The notes under the pieces: generated by a model
What the model saw: only the letters and a program-made list of their open reading frames with translations
Told to the model about the DNA's origin: nothing
Databases searched by the model: none
In this document: positions 42,122 through 51,269 of the stretch, piece after piece
Position numbering within the stretch: the first letter of the stretch is position 1
How the letters are laid out: each line of letters opens with the position of its first letter
Origin: Bog-756 sp963703145
Lineage (GTDB): Bacteria; Actinomycetota; Acidimicrobiia; Acidimicrobiales; RAAP-2
Direction of reading: 5' to 3'
Assembly: GCA_963703145.1 (NCBI GenBank)
Contig: OY969793.1
Coordinates: 434,001-498,000 of the forward strand
Length of the DNA: 64,000 nt
Program-made: the position numbers and the translations under genes

Positions 42122-43315
42122 ATGACCCCCAGCGGGGATTCGACCACCGGTGGGCCCGAGGTCCGGGCGTACCTCGACCACGCCGCCACCACCCCGATCG
42201 ACCCGGCCGCGCTCGAGGCCATGCTGCCGTTCCTTGGCGGGACCTTCGGCAACCCGTCGGGGATGCACGGCGAGTCCCGCCGGGCCCGCCGGGCCATGGA
42301 GGACGCCCGCGACCAGATCACCGAATTGCTCGGTGTCGGCCTGGGTGAACTGGTGTTCACCTCGGGTGGGACCGAGGCGGACAACCTGGCCATCGCCGGA
42401 GCCTGGCCGGACGCGGACCACCCCCGGCCGGGGCCCGGGGTACTTGTGTGCTCGTCCATGGAGCACCATGCGGTGCTGCATGCCTGTCGGGCCTTGGCCC
42501 ACCGGACTGGGGCCGCCCTCCGCGAGGTGCGCACCGACAAAGACGGGCTGATCGACCTCGACGACCTGGCCGAGGCCTGCACGCCCGAGGTCCGACTGGT
42601 GTCGGTGATGGCCGTCAACAACGAGATCGGGACGGTGCAGCCGGTAGCCGACGTGGCCGACATCGTCCGACTCCGGGCACCCGGTGGGGTGCTCCACACC
42701 GACGCCGTCCAGGCGGTGGCTTGGCTGGACGTGGCCACGCTCACGGGTCCGGCGGACCTGGTGGCGGTGAGCGCCCACAAGTTCGGCGGACCCAAGGGCA
42801 TCGGCGCACTGGTCGTGCGTGAGGGGACCGCCCTGCGGCCGATCCTCCACGGAGGTGGCCAAGAGCGGGAGCGTCGCAGCGGGACCCCCAACGTGGCGGG
42901 CATCGTGGGCATGGCCGCGGCCCTGGCTGTAGCCACCAGCCGACGATCAGCGACGGCGACCCGGGTGGCGGCGTTGCGTGACCGGCTCGGGGATGGACTG
43001 CTGGTCTCGGTGGCCGGTACCACTGAGACCGGGGACCGGCGAGACAAGGTGGTCGGCCACCTCCACCTCCGGTTCGCCGGGGTGGACAGCGAAGCACTGG
43101 TCGTGTTGCTCGACGAGGCGGGTGTGGCCGTGTCGGCCGGGGCGGCCTGCTCCAGCGGGGCGGTCGAGGCCAGCCACGTGCTGACGTCGATGGGACTCGC
43201 CGATCACGAGGCCACCACCGGCATCCGGTTCTCGCTGGGCTCCACGACCGACGAGGCGGACATCGACCACGTCTTGGCGGTCGTCCCGGGCGCGGTCGCC
43301 CAGCTGCGAGACTGA
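42122..43315 (+). CDS. iscS: Cysteine desulfurase (IscS/NifS-like)
   Basis: 397 residues, PLP enzyme. YLDHAATTP opens the fold; FTSGGTEADNLAI and MEHHAVLH bind cofactor; the Schiff-base Lys is in SAHKFGGPKG; the sulfur-carrying Cys lies in GAACSSG near residue 342. It takes sulfur from cysteine. Being the first of iscS-mnmA-ligA, it probably supplies MnmA with persulfide sulfur for tRNA thiolation. Four bases separate its stop from mnmA. Confidence 0.92.
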   Translation: MTPSGDSTTGGPEVRAYLDHAATTPIDPAALEAMLPFLGGTFGNPSGMHGESRRARRAMEDARDQITELLGVGLGELVFTSGGTEADNLAIAGAWPDADHPRPGPGVLVCSSMEHHAVLHACRALAHRTGAALREVRTDKDGLIDLDDLAEACTPEVRLVSVMAVNNEIGTVQPVADVADIVRLRAPGGVLHTDAVQAVAWLDVATLTGPADLVAVSAHKFGGPKGIGALVVREGTALRPILHGGGQERERRSGTPNVAGIVGMAAALAVATSRRSATATRVAALRDRLGDGLLVSVAGTTETGDRRDKVVGHLHLRFAGVDSEALVVLLDEAGVAVSAGAACSSGAVEASHVLTSMGLADHEATTGIRFSLGSTTDEADIDHVLAVVPGAVAQLRD

Positions 43316-43319
43316 ACCC

Positions 43320-44408
43320 ATGCGTGTGCTGGTGGCGATGTCGGGAGGGGTGGACTCGTCGGTGGCCGCGGCCCTCCTCGCCGAACGGCTCGGTCCGGAC
43401 CGGGTGGTCGGGGCCACACTCAAGCTCTGGGGCGGATCGTCAGACTCAGGGTGCTGCTCGGTGGCCGACGTGGAAGACGCCCGGCGGGTCGCCGATCAAC
43501 TGGGCCTGGTCCACCATGTGTTCAACTTCGCCGCCGAGTTCGAGCAGCGGGTGGTCGATCCCTATGTCCGCGGTCACGCCGAGGGCAGGACCCCCAACCC
43601 GTGCATCGAGTGCAACCGGCACCTGAAGTTCGACCGCCTGTTCGAGCGGGCCCGGGGGCTGGGCTTCGACGCCGTGGCCACCGGCCACCATGCCCGGGCT
43701 GTGGCCACCCCGGAGGGGCGCTTCCGGCTGTGCCGAGGGGCCGACCCGCTGAAGGACCAGTCCTATGTGCTGGCCATGCTCGGTCAGGACCAGCTGGCAC
43801 GTGCCCTGTTCCCGGTGGGGGAGATGACCAAGGCCCAGGTTCGTGACGAAGCGGCCCGGCTGGGCCTGCGCACCGCAGCCAAGCCCGACAGCCAGGACGT
43901 GTGCTTCATCCGCTCGGACGAGGGGCGCGAAGGCTTCCTCGGTGCCCGGCTTCCGCTGCACGCAGGCCGTCTCGTCGACTACAACACCGGCCAGGACCTT
44001 GGTGGTGTCGAGGCCGTGGAGCTGGTGACGGTGGGACAACGACGGGGGATGGGCCATGGCACTGATGGCCGCCGACGCTTCGTCACCGCGGTGGACGTAC
44101 CCGGCCGGCGGGTACTGATCGGCCCACCCGAGGCCGCCAACGCCGCCGAGGTGCGGCTCCACACCGTGACCTGGGTGGACGGCAACCCCCTTCCTCCCGA
44201 GTCGACTGGTGCCGGGGTTGGCGGCCTCGCCACCATTGCCCAGTGCAGCGCCCACGGTCGACCGACGGCCTGCGTCGTCCGGCGCACCGGTGAGGGTCTG
44301 ACGGTGAGCTTTGCCATCCCCCAGCGCCGGATCGCCCCGGGCCAGACGGTGGCGCTCTACGACCCGAACCATCCTGAGTCGGTGCTCGGATCGGGGATCG
44401 CTGCATGA
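43320..44408 (+). CDS. mnmA: tRNA-specific 2-thiouridylase MnmA
   Basis: 362 residues. It makes 2-thiouridine at position 34 of tRNA-Lys, -Glu and -Gln. The PP-loop is SGGVDSSVAAALL. Catalytic cysteines are in NPCIECNRHLKF and QDVCFIRSD, and QSYVLAML is the substrate loop. C-terminal domains end with IAPGQTVALYDPN. Its stop overlaps the ligA start (ATGA). Sulfur probably comes from the adjacent desulfurase. Confidence 0.96.
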   Translation: MRVLVAMSGGVDSSVAAALLAERLGPDRVVGATLKLWGGSSDSGCCSVADVEDARRVADQLGLVHHVFNFAAEFEQRVVDPYVRGHAEGRTPNPCIECNRHLKFDRLFERARGLGFDAVATGHHARAVATPEGRFRLCRGADPLKDQSYVLAMLGQDQLARALFPVGEMTKAQVRDEAARLGLRTAAKPDSQDVCFIRSDEGREGFLGARLPLHAGRLVDYNTGQDLGGVEAVELVTVGQRRGMGHGTDGRRRFVTAVDVPGRRVLIGPPEAANAAEVRLHTVTWVDGNPLPPESTGAGVGGLATIAQCSAHGRPTACVVRRTGEGLTVSFAIPQRRIAPGQTVALYDPNHPESVLGSGIAA

Positions 44409-46513
44409 GCGACCCGGGCGAAGAGCTCTCCGACCCAGTGTCACGGGCCGAGGAGCTGCGGGCGCTGATCGCCTATCACAACGACCGCTACCATCGACTC
44501 GACGACCCCGAGATCGCCGACGTCGACTACGACGTCCTGGTGCGTGAGCTCGGGGCCATCGAGGCCGACCACCCGGACCTGGTGGTGCCGGACTCGCCCA
44601 CCACGACGGTGGGAGCTGCGCCCTCGACCCTCTTCGCTCCGGTGGCGCACCGGGTGCCGATGATGAGCCTCGACAACGTGTTCAGCGCCGAGGAGCTCCA
44701 GGCGTGGGCCGACCGGCTGGCGCGCCAGGTCCCTGACGACACCGCCTTCGTGTGTGAGCTCAAGATCGACGGCCTGGCCATCTCGCTCACCTACCGGCAG
44801 GGCCGCTTCGTCCAGGCCGCCACACGCGGCGATGGACGCACCGGCGAGGACGTCACCGCCAACGTGGCCACCATCGCGGACATCCCCGAGCGACTGGCGG
44901 CCACCAAGGAGCCACCCCCCGAGGTGATCGAGGTCCGCGGTGAGGTGTACATGCCGGTATCCGCCTTCGCAGACCTGAACCGCCGGCAGGCCGAGCTGGG
45001 TGAGCGCCTCTTCGTCAACCCGCGGAACTCGGCGGCCGGGTCACTGCGACAGAAGGACTCGGGCATCACCGCCTCGCGAGCCCTCTCGTTCTGGGCCTAT
45101 CAGGTGGGGGACCTGCAGTTGGCGGCGGGGGCTGCACCTGGACCTGTCGGCGACGGGCTGCCGGGACAGCTGGCCGCCACCCATGAGGCCACCCTGGAGT
45201 GGCTGGACCGGGCCGGGTTCCCGGTCAACCCGGAACGCCACGTGGTCCGGGGTTTGGACGAGGTCCTCCAGTTCTGCAGCCGCTGGCAGGAGCACCGCCA
45301 CGAACTCGACTACGAGATCGACGGTGTGGTCGTGAAGGTCGACGACCTCGCGCTCCAACGCCAGTTGGGCTTCACCTCCAGGGCGCCCCGGTGGGCCATC
45401 GCCTACAAGTTCCCGCCCGAGGAGCGGACCACCGTGCTGAACGACATCGCCGTGTCCATCGGCCGGACCGGCAAGGCCACCCCGTTCGCGGTGCTGGAGC
45501 CGGTGTTCGTGGGTGGTTCCACGGTGTCGCTGGCCACGCTGCACAATGAGGACCAGGTGAGGGCGAAGGACGTCCGGCCACGCGACACCGTCGTGGTGCG
45601 CAAGGCCGGCGACGTGATCCCCGAGGTGGTGGGACCGGTGCTCGGCGGCCCGGGTAAGCGCCGCCGGCGACCGGCGTGGAAGTTCCCGACGGTCTGCCCC
45701 AGTTGCGGCACCCCGCTGGTGCGGCTACCCGGGGAGAGCGACACCTTCTGCACCAACCTCGACTGTCCCGCCCAGCGCGTCCAACGCATCGCCCACTTCT
45801 CGTCCCGGTCCGCCATGGACATCGAAGGGCTCGGCGAGCAGCGGGTCCAGCTGTTCGTGGACCGCGGCCTGCTCAGTGATGTGGCCGACCTCTACTCCTT
45901 CGACACCGACACGTTCGCCGGCCTCGAGGGATTCGGCCCCGTCTCAGTGGCCAATCTGCTCGGTGCCATCGACGACTCGAGGGGCCGCCCGCTCAGCCGG
46001 GTCCTGATCGGCCTCGGCATCCGGCATCTGGGCCAGGTCGGGTCCATCGCGCTGGCCCGCTCCCTCGGGGACGTCGACGCCATCATCGCCGCAGACGAGC
46101 TGACCCTGGCGGCGGTGGACGGTGTCGGGCCGATCATCGCCGCCAGCGTGGCCCGGTGGTTCGACACCGAGGTGAACCGGTCGGTGATCGACCGGCTCCG
46201 TACCGCCGGGGTCACCATGGTCGAACCGGGCCACGACCCGGCCGACCGCGCGCCCGGGCTGACTCCGACACTGGCCGGCAAGTCGGTGGTGGTCTCGGGG
46301 ACGCTCGAGGGGTTCACCCGAGAGGAGGCCGAAGAGGCGGTGATCGCTCGTGGGGGCAAATCACCGGGCAGCGTCTCGAAGAAGACGTTCGCCCTGGTGG
46401 TGGGGGAGTCGCCCGGGGCCTCGAAGGTGACCAAGGCCGAGCAGCTGGAGGTGCCGGTGGTCGCCGCAAAGGACTTCACCGAGTTGCTGGAGACGGGCGA
46501 GATCCCTACCTGA
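44405..46513 (+). CDS. ligA: NAD-dependent DNA ligase
   Basis: 702 residues. It seals nicks using NAD as AMP donor. Domains in order: Ia (YHNDRYHRLDDPEIADVDYD), the adenylation domain with the Lys nucleophile in CELKIDGLA, OB fold, a Cys4 zinc finger (CPSCGTP...CTNLDCPAQ), helix-hairpin-helix repeats, and a C-terminal BRCT domain (LAGKSVVVSGTLEGFTREEA). Full length. ATGA overlap with mnmA. Confidence 0.98.
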   Translation: MSDPGEELSDPVSRAEELRALIAYHNDRYHRLDDPEIADVDYDVLVRELGAIEADHPDLVVPDSPTTTVGAAPSTLFAPVAHRVPMMSLDNVFSAEELQAWADRLARQVPDDTAFVCELKIDGLAISLTYRQGRFVQAATRGDGRTGEDVTANVATIADIPERLAATKEPPPEVIEVRGEVYMPVSAFADLNRRQAELGERLFVNPRNSAAGSLRQKDSGITASRALSFWAYQVGDLQLAAGAAPGPVGDGLPGQLAATHEATLEWLDRAGFPVNPERHVVRGLDEVLQFCSRWQEHRHELDYEIDGVVVKVDDLALQRQLGFTSRAPRWAIAYKFPPEERTTVLNDIAVSIGRTGKATPFAVLEPVFVGGSTVSLATLHNEDQVRAKDVRPRDTVVVRKAGDVIPEVVGPVLGGPGKRRRRPAWKFPTVCPSCGTPLVRLPGESDTFCTNLDCPAQRVQRIAHFSSRSAMDIEGLGEQRVQLFVDRGLLSDVADLYSFDTDTFAGLEGFGPVSVANLLGAIDDSRGRPLSRVLIGLGIRHLGQVGSIALARSLGDVDAIIAADELTLAAVDGVGPIIAASVARWFDTEVNRSVIDRLRTAGVTMVEPGHDPADRAPGLTPTLAGKSVVVSGTLEGFTREEAEEAVIARGGKSPGSVSKKTFALVVGESPGASKVTKAEQLEVPVVAAKDFTELLETGEIPT

Positions 46514-46589
46514 CCGCCCATCGCGGCACCCGTGGTTGCACCCAAAATTGGGGATCTTTTGGGCCAGGCACGAATTGGCTCGAGCATGA

Positions 46590-46618
46590 TTGATTTGCGA
46601 ACCCGACCCCGTTATGGT
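46590..46618 (+). promoter_or_regulatory. Candidate sigma-70-like promoter of the secreted-protein gene
   Basis: TTGATT (46590-46595), a 17-nt spacer and TATGGT (46613-46618). It is among the best-matched -35/-10 pairs in the window. Transcription would start near 46625, about 225 nt before the ATG at 46851. The 76 bases between ligA and this site hold nothing recognisable. Confidence 0.55.
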
Positions 46619-46624
46619 TCCCAG

Positions 46625-46850
46625 AGCCAGAGTGGGGCGATACGCATGAGGGGCACTCTGCGTTGTTCGTAGGGGTGGGTGTCGTGCCGGCTGGTGAGGC
46701 AACCGACGCAAGGAGTTGCGTGTTCAGGGGGGATACCTGATTTCACCATCCTGATGCCCGCACGTCCCTGCCCGGATCACAAGCATGTCGGGGGCAACCG
46801 CCGCCCGAACGACAATGCCCATGGGTTCATGGGGGGAATAAGGAGCACAC
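46625..46850 (+). promoter_or_regulatory. Long 5' leader with hairpins, structured-RNA candidate
   Basis: About 225 nt of untranslated leader. ACGCAA (46706-46711) and TTGCGT (46716-46721) form a perfect hairpin with a GGAG loop; TCAGG and CCTGA (46724-46728, 46736-46740) make a second one next to it. I tested by eye for cyclic-di-GMP, cyclic-di-AMP, SAM and cobalamin riboswitch signatures and saw none. GGAG lies 5 nt before the start codon. Its length alone suggests post-transcriptional control. Confidence 0.4.
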
Positions 46851-47558
46851 ATGATTCGAAAACTACTTGTGGTCGCAGCCGCGATCGCTATGCCGATTAG
46901 CGTGGTCGCCGTCACCGGCGTCACCGCAGGGGCCAAAACAGTTACGCCGCCCGATCCGGCCATCACCTGCTCGGTGAGTGCCGCGGTGAACTTCGCTTCT
47001 CCGGGCATCTCGACCCCTGGGTCGGTGAGCACCTCGAAGACGTCCACCACCACGACTGGCAGCGAGACGTTCGGCACCGCTTCGGGCCACCCGACCTGCA
47101 CCGGCACGGCTTCGGGTAACACCATCACCACCAAGAGCGTGAAGTGCGACAAGAAGGTGGCCGGATCCCCCTCGTCCAACACGGCGTGTGAGCCTGGAGA
47201 CTACGGCTACGGATCGTGGGCGAACTTCGAGAACTCCGGTACCGCCTCGATCCAAAAGGCACTGAAGAAGCTGTCCTTCACGATCAACGGCATCGCCTAC
47301 CAGAGCAAGACGACCAGCGCGGCAACCGTCGTCGGCGGGGCCTGTGGGAGTGAGGCCGGATTCCAGCTCAACGGGACCATCAAGGCCCCCAAGCAGGATA
47401 AGAATCAGCCGGTTGTTCTGGTGGCATGCCTGGGAGCAAGCACGGGGACGGGTCTCACCTCGACCTCGAACTTTGCTCTCAACGCCTTCGGACCTGGGAC
47501 CGTCACCTCGTCTCAGATCGATCCCACCACGAGCACCATTCAGATCAACGGAGGCTGA
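46851..47558 (+). CDS. Secreted protein of unknown function
   Basis: 235 residues from ATG 46851, preceded by GGAG at 5 nt. A signal peptide spans residues 1-27 (LLVVAAAIAMPISVVAVTG). The mature part is Thr/Ser/Gly-rich and has six cysteines (in ITCSV, PTCTG, VKCDK, ACEPG, GACGS, VACLG), allowing up to three disulfides. The later half has alternating beta-strand patterns. I recognise no family. The strong promoter and long leader suggest abundant and regulated expression. A long perfect hairpin follows the stop. Confidence 0.75.
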   Translation: MIRKLLVVAAAIAMPISVVAVTGVTAGAKTVTPPDPAITCSVSAAVNFASPGISTPGSVSTSKTSTTTTGSETFGTASGHPTCTGTASGNTITTKSVKCDKKVAGSPSSNTACEPGDYGYGSWANFENSGTASIQKALKKLSFTINGIAYQSKTTSAATVVGGACGSEAGFQLNGTIKAPKQDKNQPVVLVACLGASTGTGLTSTSNFALNAFGPGTVTSSQIDPTTSTIQINGG

Positions 47559-47611
47559 GCTGCACCGTCACATAACGCCGTAACGGCCGGCTCATCGGGC
47601 CGGCTGGACAC

Positions 47612-47645
47612 CGACAAGGACGGGGCGAACGCCCCGTCCTTGTCG
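47612..47645. terminator. Long perfect hairpin between the secreted-protein gene and the kinase
   Basis: CGACAAGGACGGGGCG and its exact reverse complement form a 16-bp perfect stem around an AA loop. No T-run follows on either strand, so it is an atypical terminator. It lies 54 bases after the stop and 58 before the kinase ATG. A smaller GCCGGC/GCCGGC pair precedes it. It could also protect the upstream message from 3' decay. Confidence 0.6.
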
Positions 47646-47702
47646 CGTCCCGAGACCCTCCACCAGTTCGGCGGTCGTACTCGGTACGCTGGCTCGACCA
47701 CC

Positions 47703-49700
47703 ATGCCGAGTATCACCGACTCCATCGGACGTGTCCTCGGTGGCCGTTACCGACTTGTCACCCCACTGGGTACCGGTGCGTCTGCCCACGTCTACCTCGC
47801 CGACGACGTCTCCTTGCATCGTCGCGTCGCCATCAAGATCCTTCACCCCGCCCTGGCCGGTGACTCGGCCTTCCTCAAGCGGTTCCGGGCCGAGGCCGTG
47901 GCGGTCGCCGCGCTCAACCATCCCAACATCCTCCAGGTCTACGACTGGGGCGATGAGCAGGACGAGCCGTACCTGGTGCTCGAGTACCTGGCCGGGGGCA
48001 GCCTCCGCCAGGTCTTCGACACCGGAACCCTGCTCACGCCGGAACAGGCGGTCCACGTCGGCATCGAGGCCGCATCGGGCCTCGACTACGCCCATCGGCG
48101 TGGCCTGATCCACCGCGACATCAAGCCGGCGAACCTGCTCTTCGACGCCGACCGGCGGCTGCGGATCGCCGACTTCGGTCTGGCGCGGGCTCTGGCCGAA
48201 GCGGCATGGACCGAGCCGGACGGGGCCATCTTGGGCACGGCTCGCTACGCCGCCCCCGAACAGGTCGAGGGCTGGGTGCTCGACGGCAAGGCCGACGTCT
48301 ACTCCCTGGCCCTGGTGCTCTACGAAGGGGTGACCGGGGAGACACCGTTCATCGGCGACACGACGGTTGCCACCCTGATGGCCCGGGTGGGATCGCTGCT
48401 GCCCGAGCACGAGGCCCTCGGCCCGCTCAACGAGGTGCTGGTGTGGGCGGCCGCTCCCGACCCGGCCGAACGGCTCGACGCCGCCCAGTTCGGGAGCCAG
48501 CTTTTGGCGCTGGCCAAGGAACTCCCCACGGGTGCCCCCCTCCCCATCGTGGATGCCGTGCCCATCGACGAGTTCGACGAGTTGGACCGGGTCATGGTGC
48601 GGCCGGTCCGCCGTCCCGACCAGGGCACCGGCGGCCCCGACCTCACTGAGCTCGGCGCCCCGGGGGTGCTGGAGGCGTCCCTGGCCGTCGATGCAACGAC
48701 GGGCGAGCCCAAGGGAAAGCGGGCCAACAAGCCGACGTCGTCCATGAGCACCGCCGACGCCATTGCCAAGCAACGCCGCTCCCGGCGTCGCTGGCCCTGG
48801 GTGTTGGTCAGTGCCCTCGTGGTGGCCGCCCTGGTGACGGTAGGCCTGGTGGTCGCCACCGGGACCAAGCTGTTCACCCCGACCCATCCGGTTCCGACGT
48901 TGGTCGGGAAGTCGCTCGCCCAGGCCCAGGCGGCCGTCCACCACGACCGGTTCACCGTCCATCCCAGCGGCCACGCCTACAGCATCGCGGTGGGTCCCGG
49001 GCTGATCCTGACCCAGCACCCCACGCCCCGGGCCGGGGGCAAGCCCGTGCGGCTGAAGCAGGGTTCGACCATCGCCGTGGTGCTGTCGTCGGGGCCGCCT
49101 CCGGTGGCCATCCCCAACCTGACCACCTTCACCAGCTGTAACGACGCCATCCAGGCCCTCCAGGCCGTCCATCTGGTGGGCGTGTGCCCGCCTGCCGCTG
49201 CCCAGTACAGCTCGACCGTGGTGGCCGGGGCCATCCTGGCCACCTCACCGGCGAGCACCGCCCTGTACGGGTCCACCGTCACCATCATCACGTCCAAGGG
49301 CCATGCCCCCGTGGCCATCCCCGCGGTCACCGCAGCCGGGTCGACCTACGCCGCCGCCGCCGCTGCCCTCACCGCGGCGGGCTTCGTGCCCCAGCAGGCC
49401 AACGCCTACAGCTCGACCGTCCCGACCGGCCAGGTCATCAGCACCACCCCGGACGCCTCAGCGGGCCCTGTGCCCTTCGGGTCCAAGGTCGTCGTCAACA
49501 TCTCGATCGGGCCCCAGCCGGTGATCATCCCCAACGAGGTGGGCCACTCGGTGGCGGCGGCCACCGCCGCTCTCCAGGCCCTCGGGCTGAAGGTGGCGGG
49601 TCCCTACGGACCGGCCGGCTCGACGACCGTGCTGTCACTCGACCCCGCAGCCGGGACGTCGGTGCAGCCCGGGACGACGGTCAACATGTACACGTTGTGA
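47703..49700 (+). CDS. PASTA-domain serine/threonine protein kinase (PknB-like)
   Basis: 665 residues from ATG 47703. Cytoplasmic Hanks-type kinase: glycine loop GTGASAHVYLA, Lys45 (VAIK), catalytic HRD at 137-139 (HRDIKPANLL), DFG at 157, APE in YAAPEQ. A long linker follows, then one membrane helix (about 360-385) and PASTA repeats (for example PTLVGKSLAQAQAAV, IPNEVGHSVAAATAAL). PASTA domains sense peptidoglycan fragments in the family, linking wall state to division. No phosphatase or penicillin-binding protein is next to it here. A TACGCT lies 12 nt before the ATG. Confidence 0.92.
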   Translation: MPSITDSIGRVLGGRYRLVTPLGTGASAHVYLADDVSLHRRVAIKILHPALAGDSAFLKRFRAEAVAVAALNHPNILQVYDWGDEQDEPYLVLEYLAGGSLRQVFDTGTLLTPEQAVHVGIEAASGLDYAHRRGLIHRDIKPANLLFDADRRLRIADFGLARALAEAAWTEPDGAILGTARYAAPEQVEGWVLDGKADVYSLALVLYEGVTGETPFIGDTTVATLMARVGSLLPEHEALGPLNEVLVWAAAPDPAERLDAAQFGSQLLALAKELPTGAPLPIVDAVPIDEFDELDRVMVRPVRRPDQGTGGPDLTELGAPGVLEASLAVDATTGEPKGKRANKPTSSMSTADAIAKQRRSRRRWPWVLVSALVVAALVTVGLVVATGTKLFTPTHPVPTLVGKSLAQAQAAVHHDRFTVHPSGHAYSIAVGPGLILTQHPTPRAGGKPVRLKQGSTIAVVLSSGPPPVAIPNLTTFTSCNDAIQALQAVHLVGVCPPAAAQYSSTVVAGAILATSPASTALYGSTVTIITSKGHAPVAIPAVTAAGSTYAAAAAALTAAGFVPQQANAYSSTVPTGQVISTTPDASAGPVPFGSKVVVNISIGPQPVIIPNEVGHSVAAATAALQALGLKVAGPYGPAGSTTVLSLDPAAGTSVQPGTTVNMYTL

Positions 49701-50008
49701 GCCCAACCGCCGACGGGTGCGAGCTGTGTGAGGCGGCCCGAATCACTGAGTGGTTCCACGAGGACGACGTCTGCTGGGTGGCCGCCTGTGAGGTGTGCGA
49801 CGTCCCGATGGTGGTCTGGAAGCAGCACGGCAACGAGCCGCCAGAAACAGAGGTGGACCACATGCTGGCCCAGCTCGGCCGGGTGGCCGACGACCGGCTG
49901 GGGGCAGGGGTGTGGTCCTTCGACCGGGTCATGCGCCAGATCCCTGACCACTTCCACGCCCACGCCCGGGACCCGGACTGGTGGTTCCGGCGATTCAGCC
50001 GCCGTTGA
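49697..50008 (+). CDS. Small protein with two CxxC motifs
   Basis: 103 residues, GTG start overlapping the kinase stop (GTGA). CELC at residues 8-11 and CEVC at about 32-35 could bind a zinc ion. A Trp-rich middle (EWFHEDDVCWVAACEVCD) precedes a charged helix DHMLAQLGRVADDRL. The end, DHFHAHARDPDWWFRRF, is aromatic and basic. It faintly resembles HIT/GalT-like fragments but lacks the HxHxH triad. I give it no function. Translational coupling to a kinase suggests a partner or a substrate. Confidence 0.6.
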   Translation: MSPTADGCELCEAARITEWFHEDDVCWVAACEVCDVPMVVWKQHGNEPPETEVDHMLAQLGRVADDRLGAGVWSFDRVMRQIPDHFHAHARDPDWWFRRFSRR

Positions 50009-50027
50009 GCGACCGCTGGTTCAGCCG

Positions 50028-51158
50028 GTGATCAAGTATCTCGGATCCAAGCGTCGACTGGTGCCGGCACTCACCGTGTTGGCCGAGGCGTCAGGCGCCC
50101 GCACCGGCCTCGACCTGTTCTGTGGGACCACCCGGGTGTCCCAGGCCTGGAAGCGCACCGGCATGGCCATGACCGCAGTCGACAGCACCCGGTTCGCCCA
50201 CGTGCTGGCCCGGTGTTACGTGGAGTGCGATCCGGTCGCCACCCCGGACATCGTCGATCGGTTGGGCGCAGCGGTCGAGCGACTGGACGCGCTCGTCGGC
50301 CGGCCCGGCTACGTGACCGAGACGTTCTGTCGGGAGGCCCGCTACTTCCAGCCCCACAACGGGGCCCGCATCGACGCCATCCGCGACGCCATCGAGCGCG
50401 ACTACGCCGGGAGCGACCTGTGGCCGCTGCTGGTGACCAGCCTGCTCGAGGCGGCCGACCGGGTGGACTCGACCACCGGCCTGCAGATGGCCTACCTCAA
50501 GCAGTGGGCGCCACGCTCCCACCGGCCGCTGTCCCTCCGGGTGCCAGAGCTGCTGGCCGGCCCCGGGCAGGCCGTCCTCGGCGACGCCACCGAACTGGCC
50601 GGGTCGCCCGAGCTTGGAACGGTCGATCTCGCCTACCTCGACCCCCCCTACAACCAGCACCGCTACGACGCCAACTACCACGTGTGGGAGACCATCGTGG
50701 CCTGGGACGCCCCCGCCCACTACGGCGTGGCGGCCAAGCGGGAGGATCTCCGGCTCCCCGGGGCGAGGAGTGCCTTCAACGGCAGGCGGACCATGCCGGT
50801 AGCGCTCGGGCAGGTCATCTCCGCGGTGCGCGCCGAGCTACTCGTCCTCTCCTACAACAACGAGTCGTGGCTGAGCTTCGACGAGCTGCGGGCGCTGTGC
50901 GCGGCCCGCGGCCACGTCGAGGTGCTGGCCTTCGACTCGGCCCGGTACGTCGGTGCCAGGATCGGCATCCACAATCCCTCAGGCGTCAAGGTGGGGTCGG
51001 TCTCCCACCTCCGCAATACCGAGTACGTCCTGGTGGCGGGCGACCGCAGCCGAGTCCTGGCCATGGCTGAGGCGGTGCGACGGGCCGGACTGGGGTCCCG
51101 GGTCGACCGCCCGGTCCCGACCACGGCCCCTCCGCCCCGGGGTCCGGTCCCGGTTTGA
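50028..51158 (+). CDS. D12-class adenine-specific DNA methyltransferase, orphan
   Basis: 376 residues from GTG 50028, 19 nt after the small CxxC gene. N6-adenine methylase of the D12 group: KYLGSKRRLV near the N-terminus, SAM motif GLDLFCGTTRVSQ at 27-39 and DPPYNQHRY with DPPY at 205-208. The order of motifs (SAM site first, DPPY later) fits the alpha class. No restriction endonuclease or specificity subunit lies nearby, so it is an orphan, perhaps a housekeeping or anti-restriction enzyme. The frame extends upstream within the small CxxC gene without family resemblance. The recognition sequence is unknown. Confidence 0.83.
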   Translation: MIKYLGSKRRLVPALTVLAEASGARTGLDLFCGTTRVSQAWKRTGMAMTAVDSTRFAHVLARCYVECDPVATPDIVDRLGAAVERLDALVGRPGYVTETFCREARYFQPHNGARIDAIRDAIERDYAGSDLWPLLVTSLLEAADRVDSTTGLQMAYLKQWAPRSHRPLSLRVPELLAGPGQAVLGDATELAGSPELGTVDLAYLDPPYNQHRYDANYHVWETIVAWDAPAHYGVAAKREDLRLPGARSAFNGRRTMPVALGQVISAVRAELLVLSYNNESWLSFDELRALCAARGHVEVLAFDSARYVGARIGIHNPSGVKVGSVSHLRNTEYVLVAGDRSRVLAMAEAVRRAGLGSRVDRPVPTTAPPPRGPVPV

Positions 51159-51269
51159 CCGGGATGCGTCCTGCTGCCAACGTAGGCGAGCACACGGGGG
51201 ACGCTCGCCACGTGCGGGACCAACCACCGACCGCGGCGGACACCGTCGCAGAGATGGGGAACTGACGAC

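Noticed and set aside
46619..46850. Known riboswitch (c-di-GMP, c-di-AMP, SAM, cobalamin) in the long leader
   Set aside because: Expected conserved cores were not found; kept only as an unassigned structured leader.
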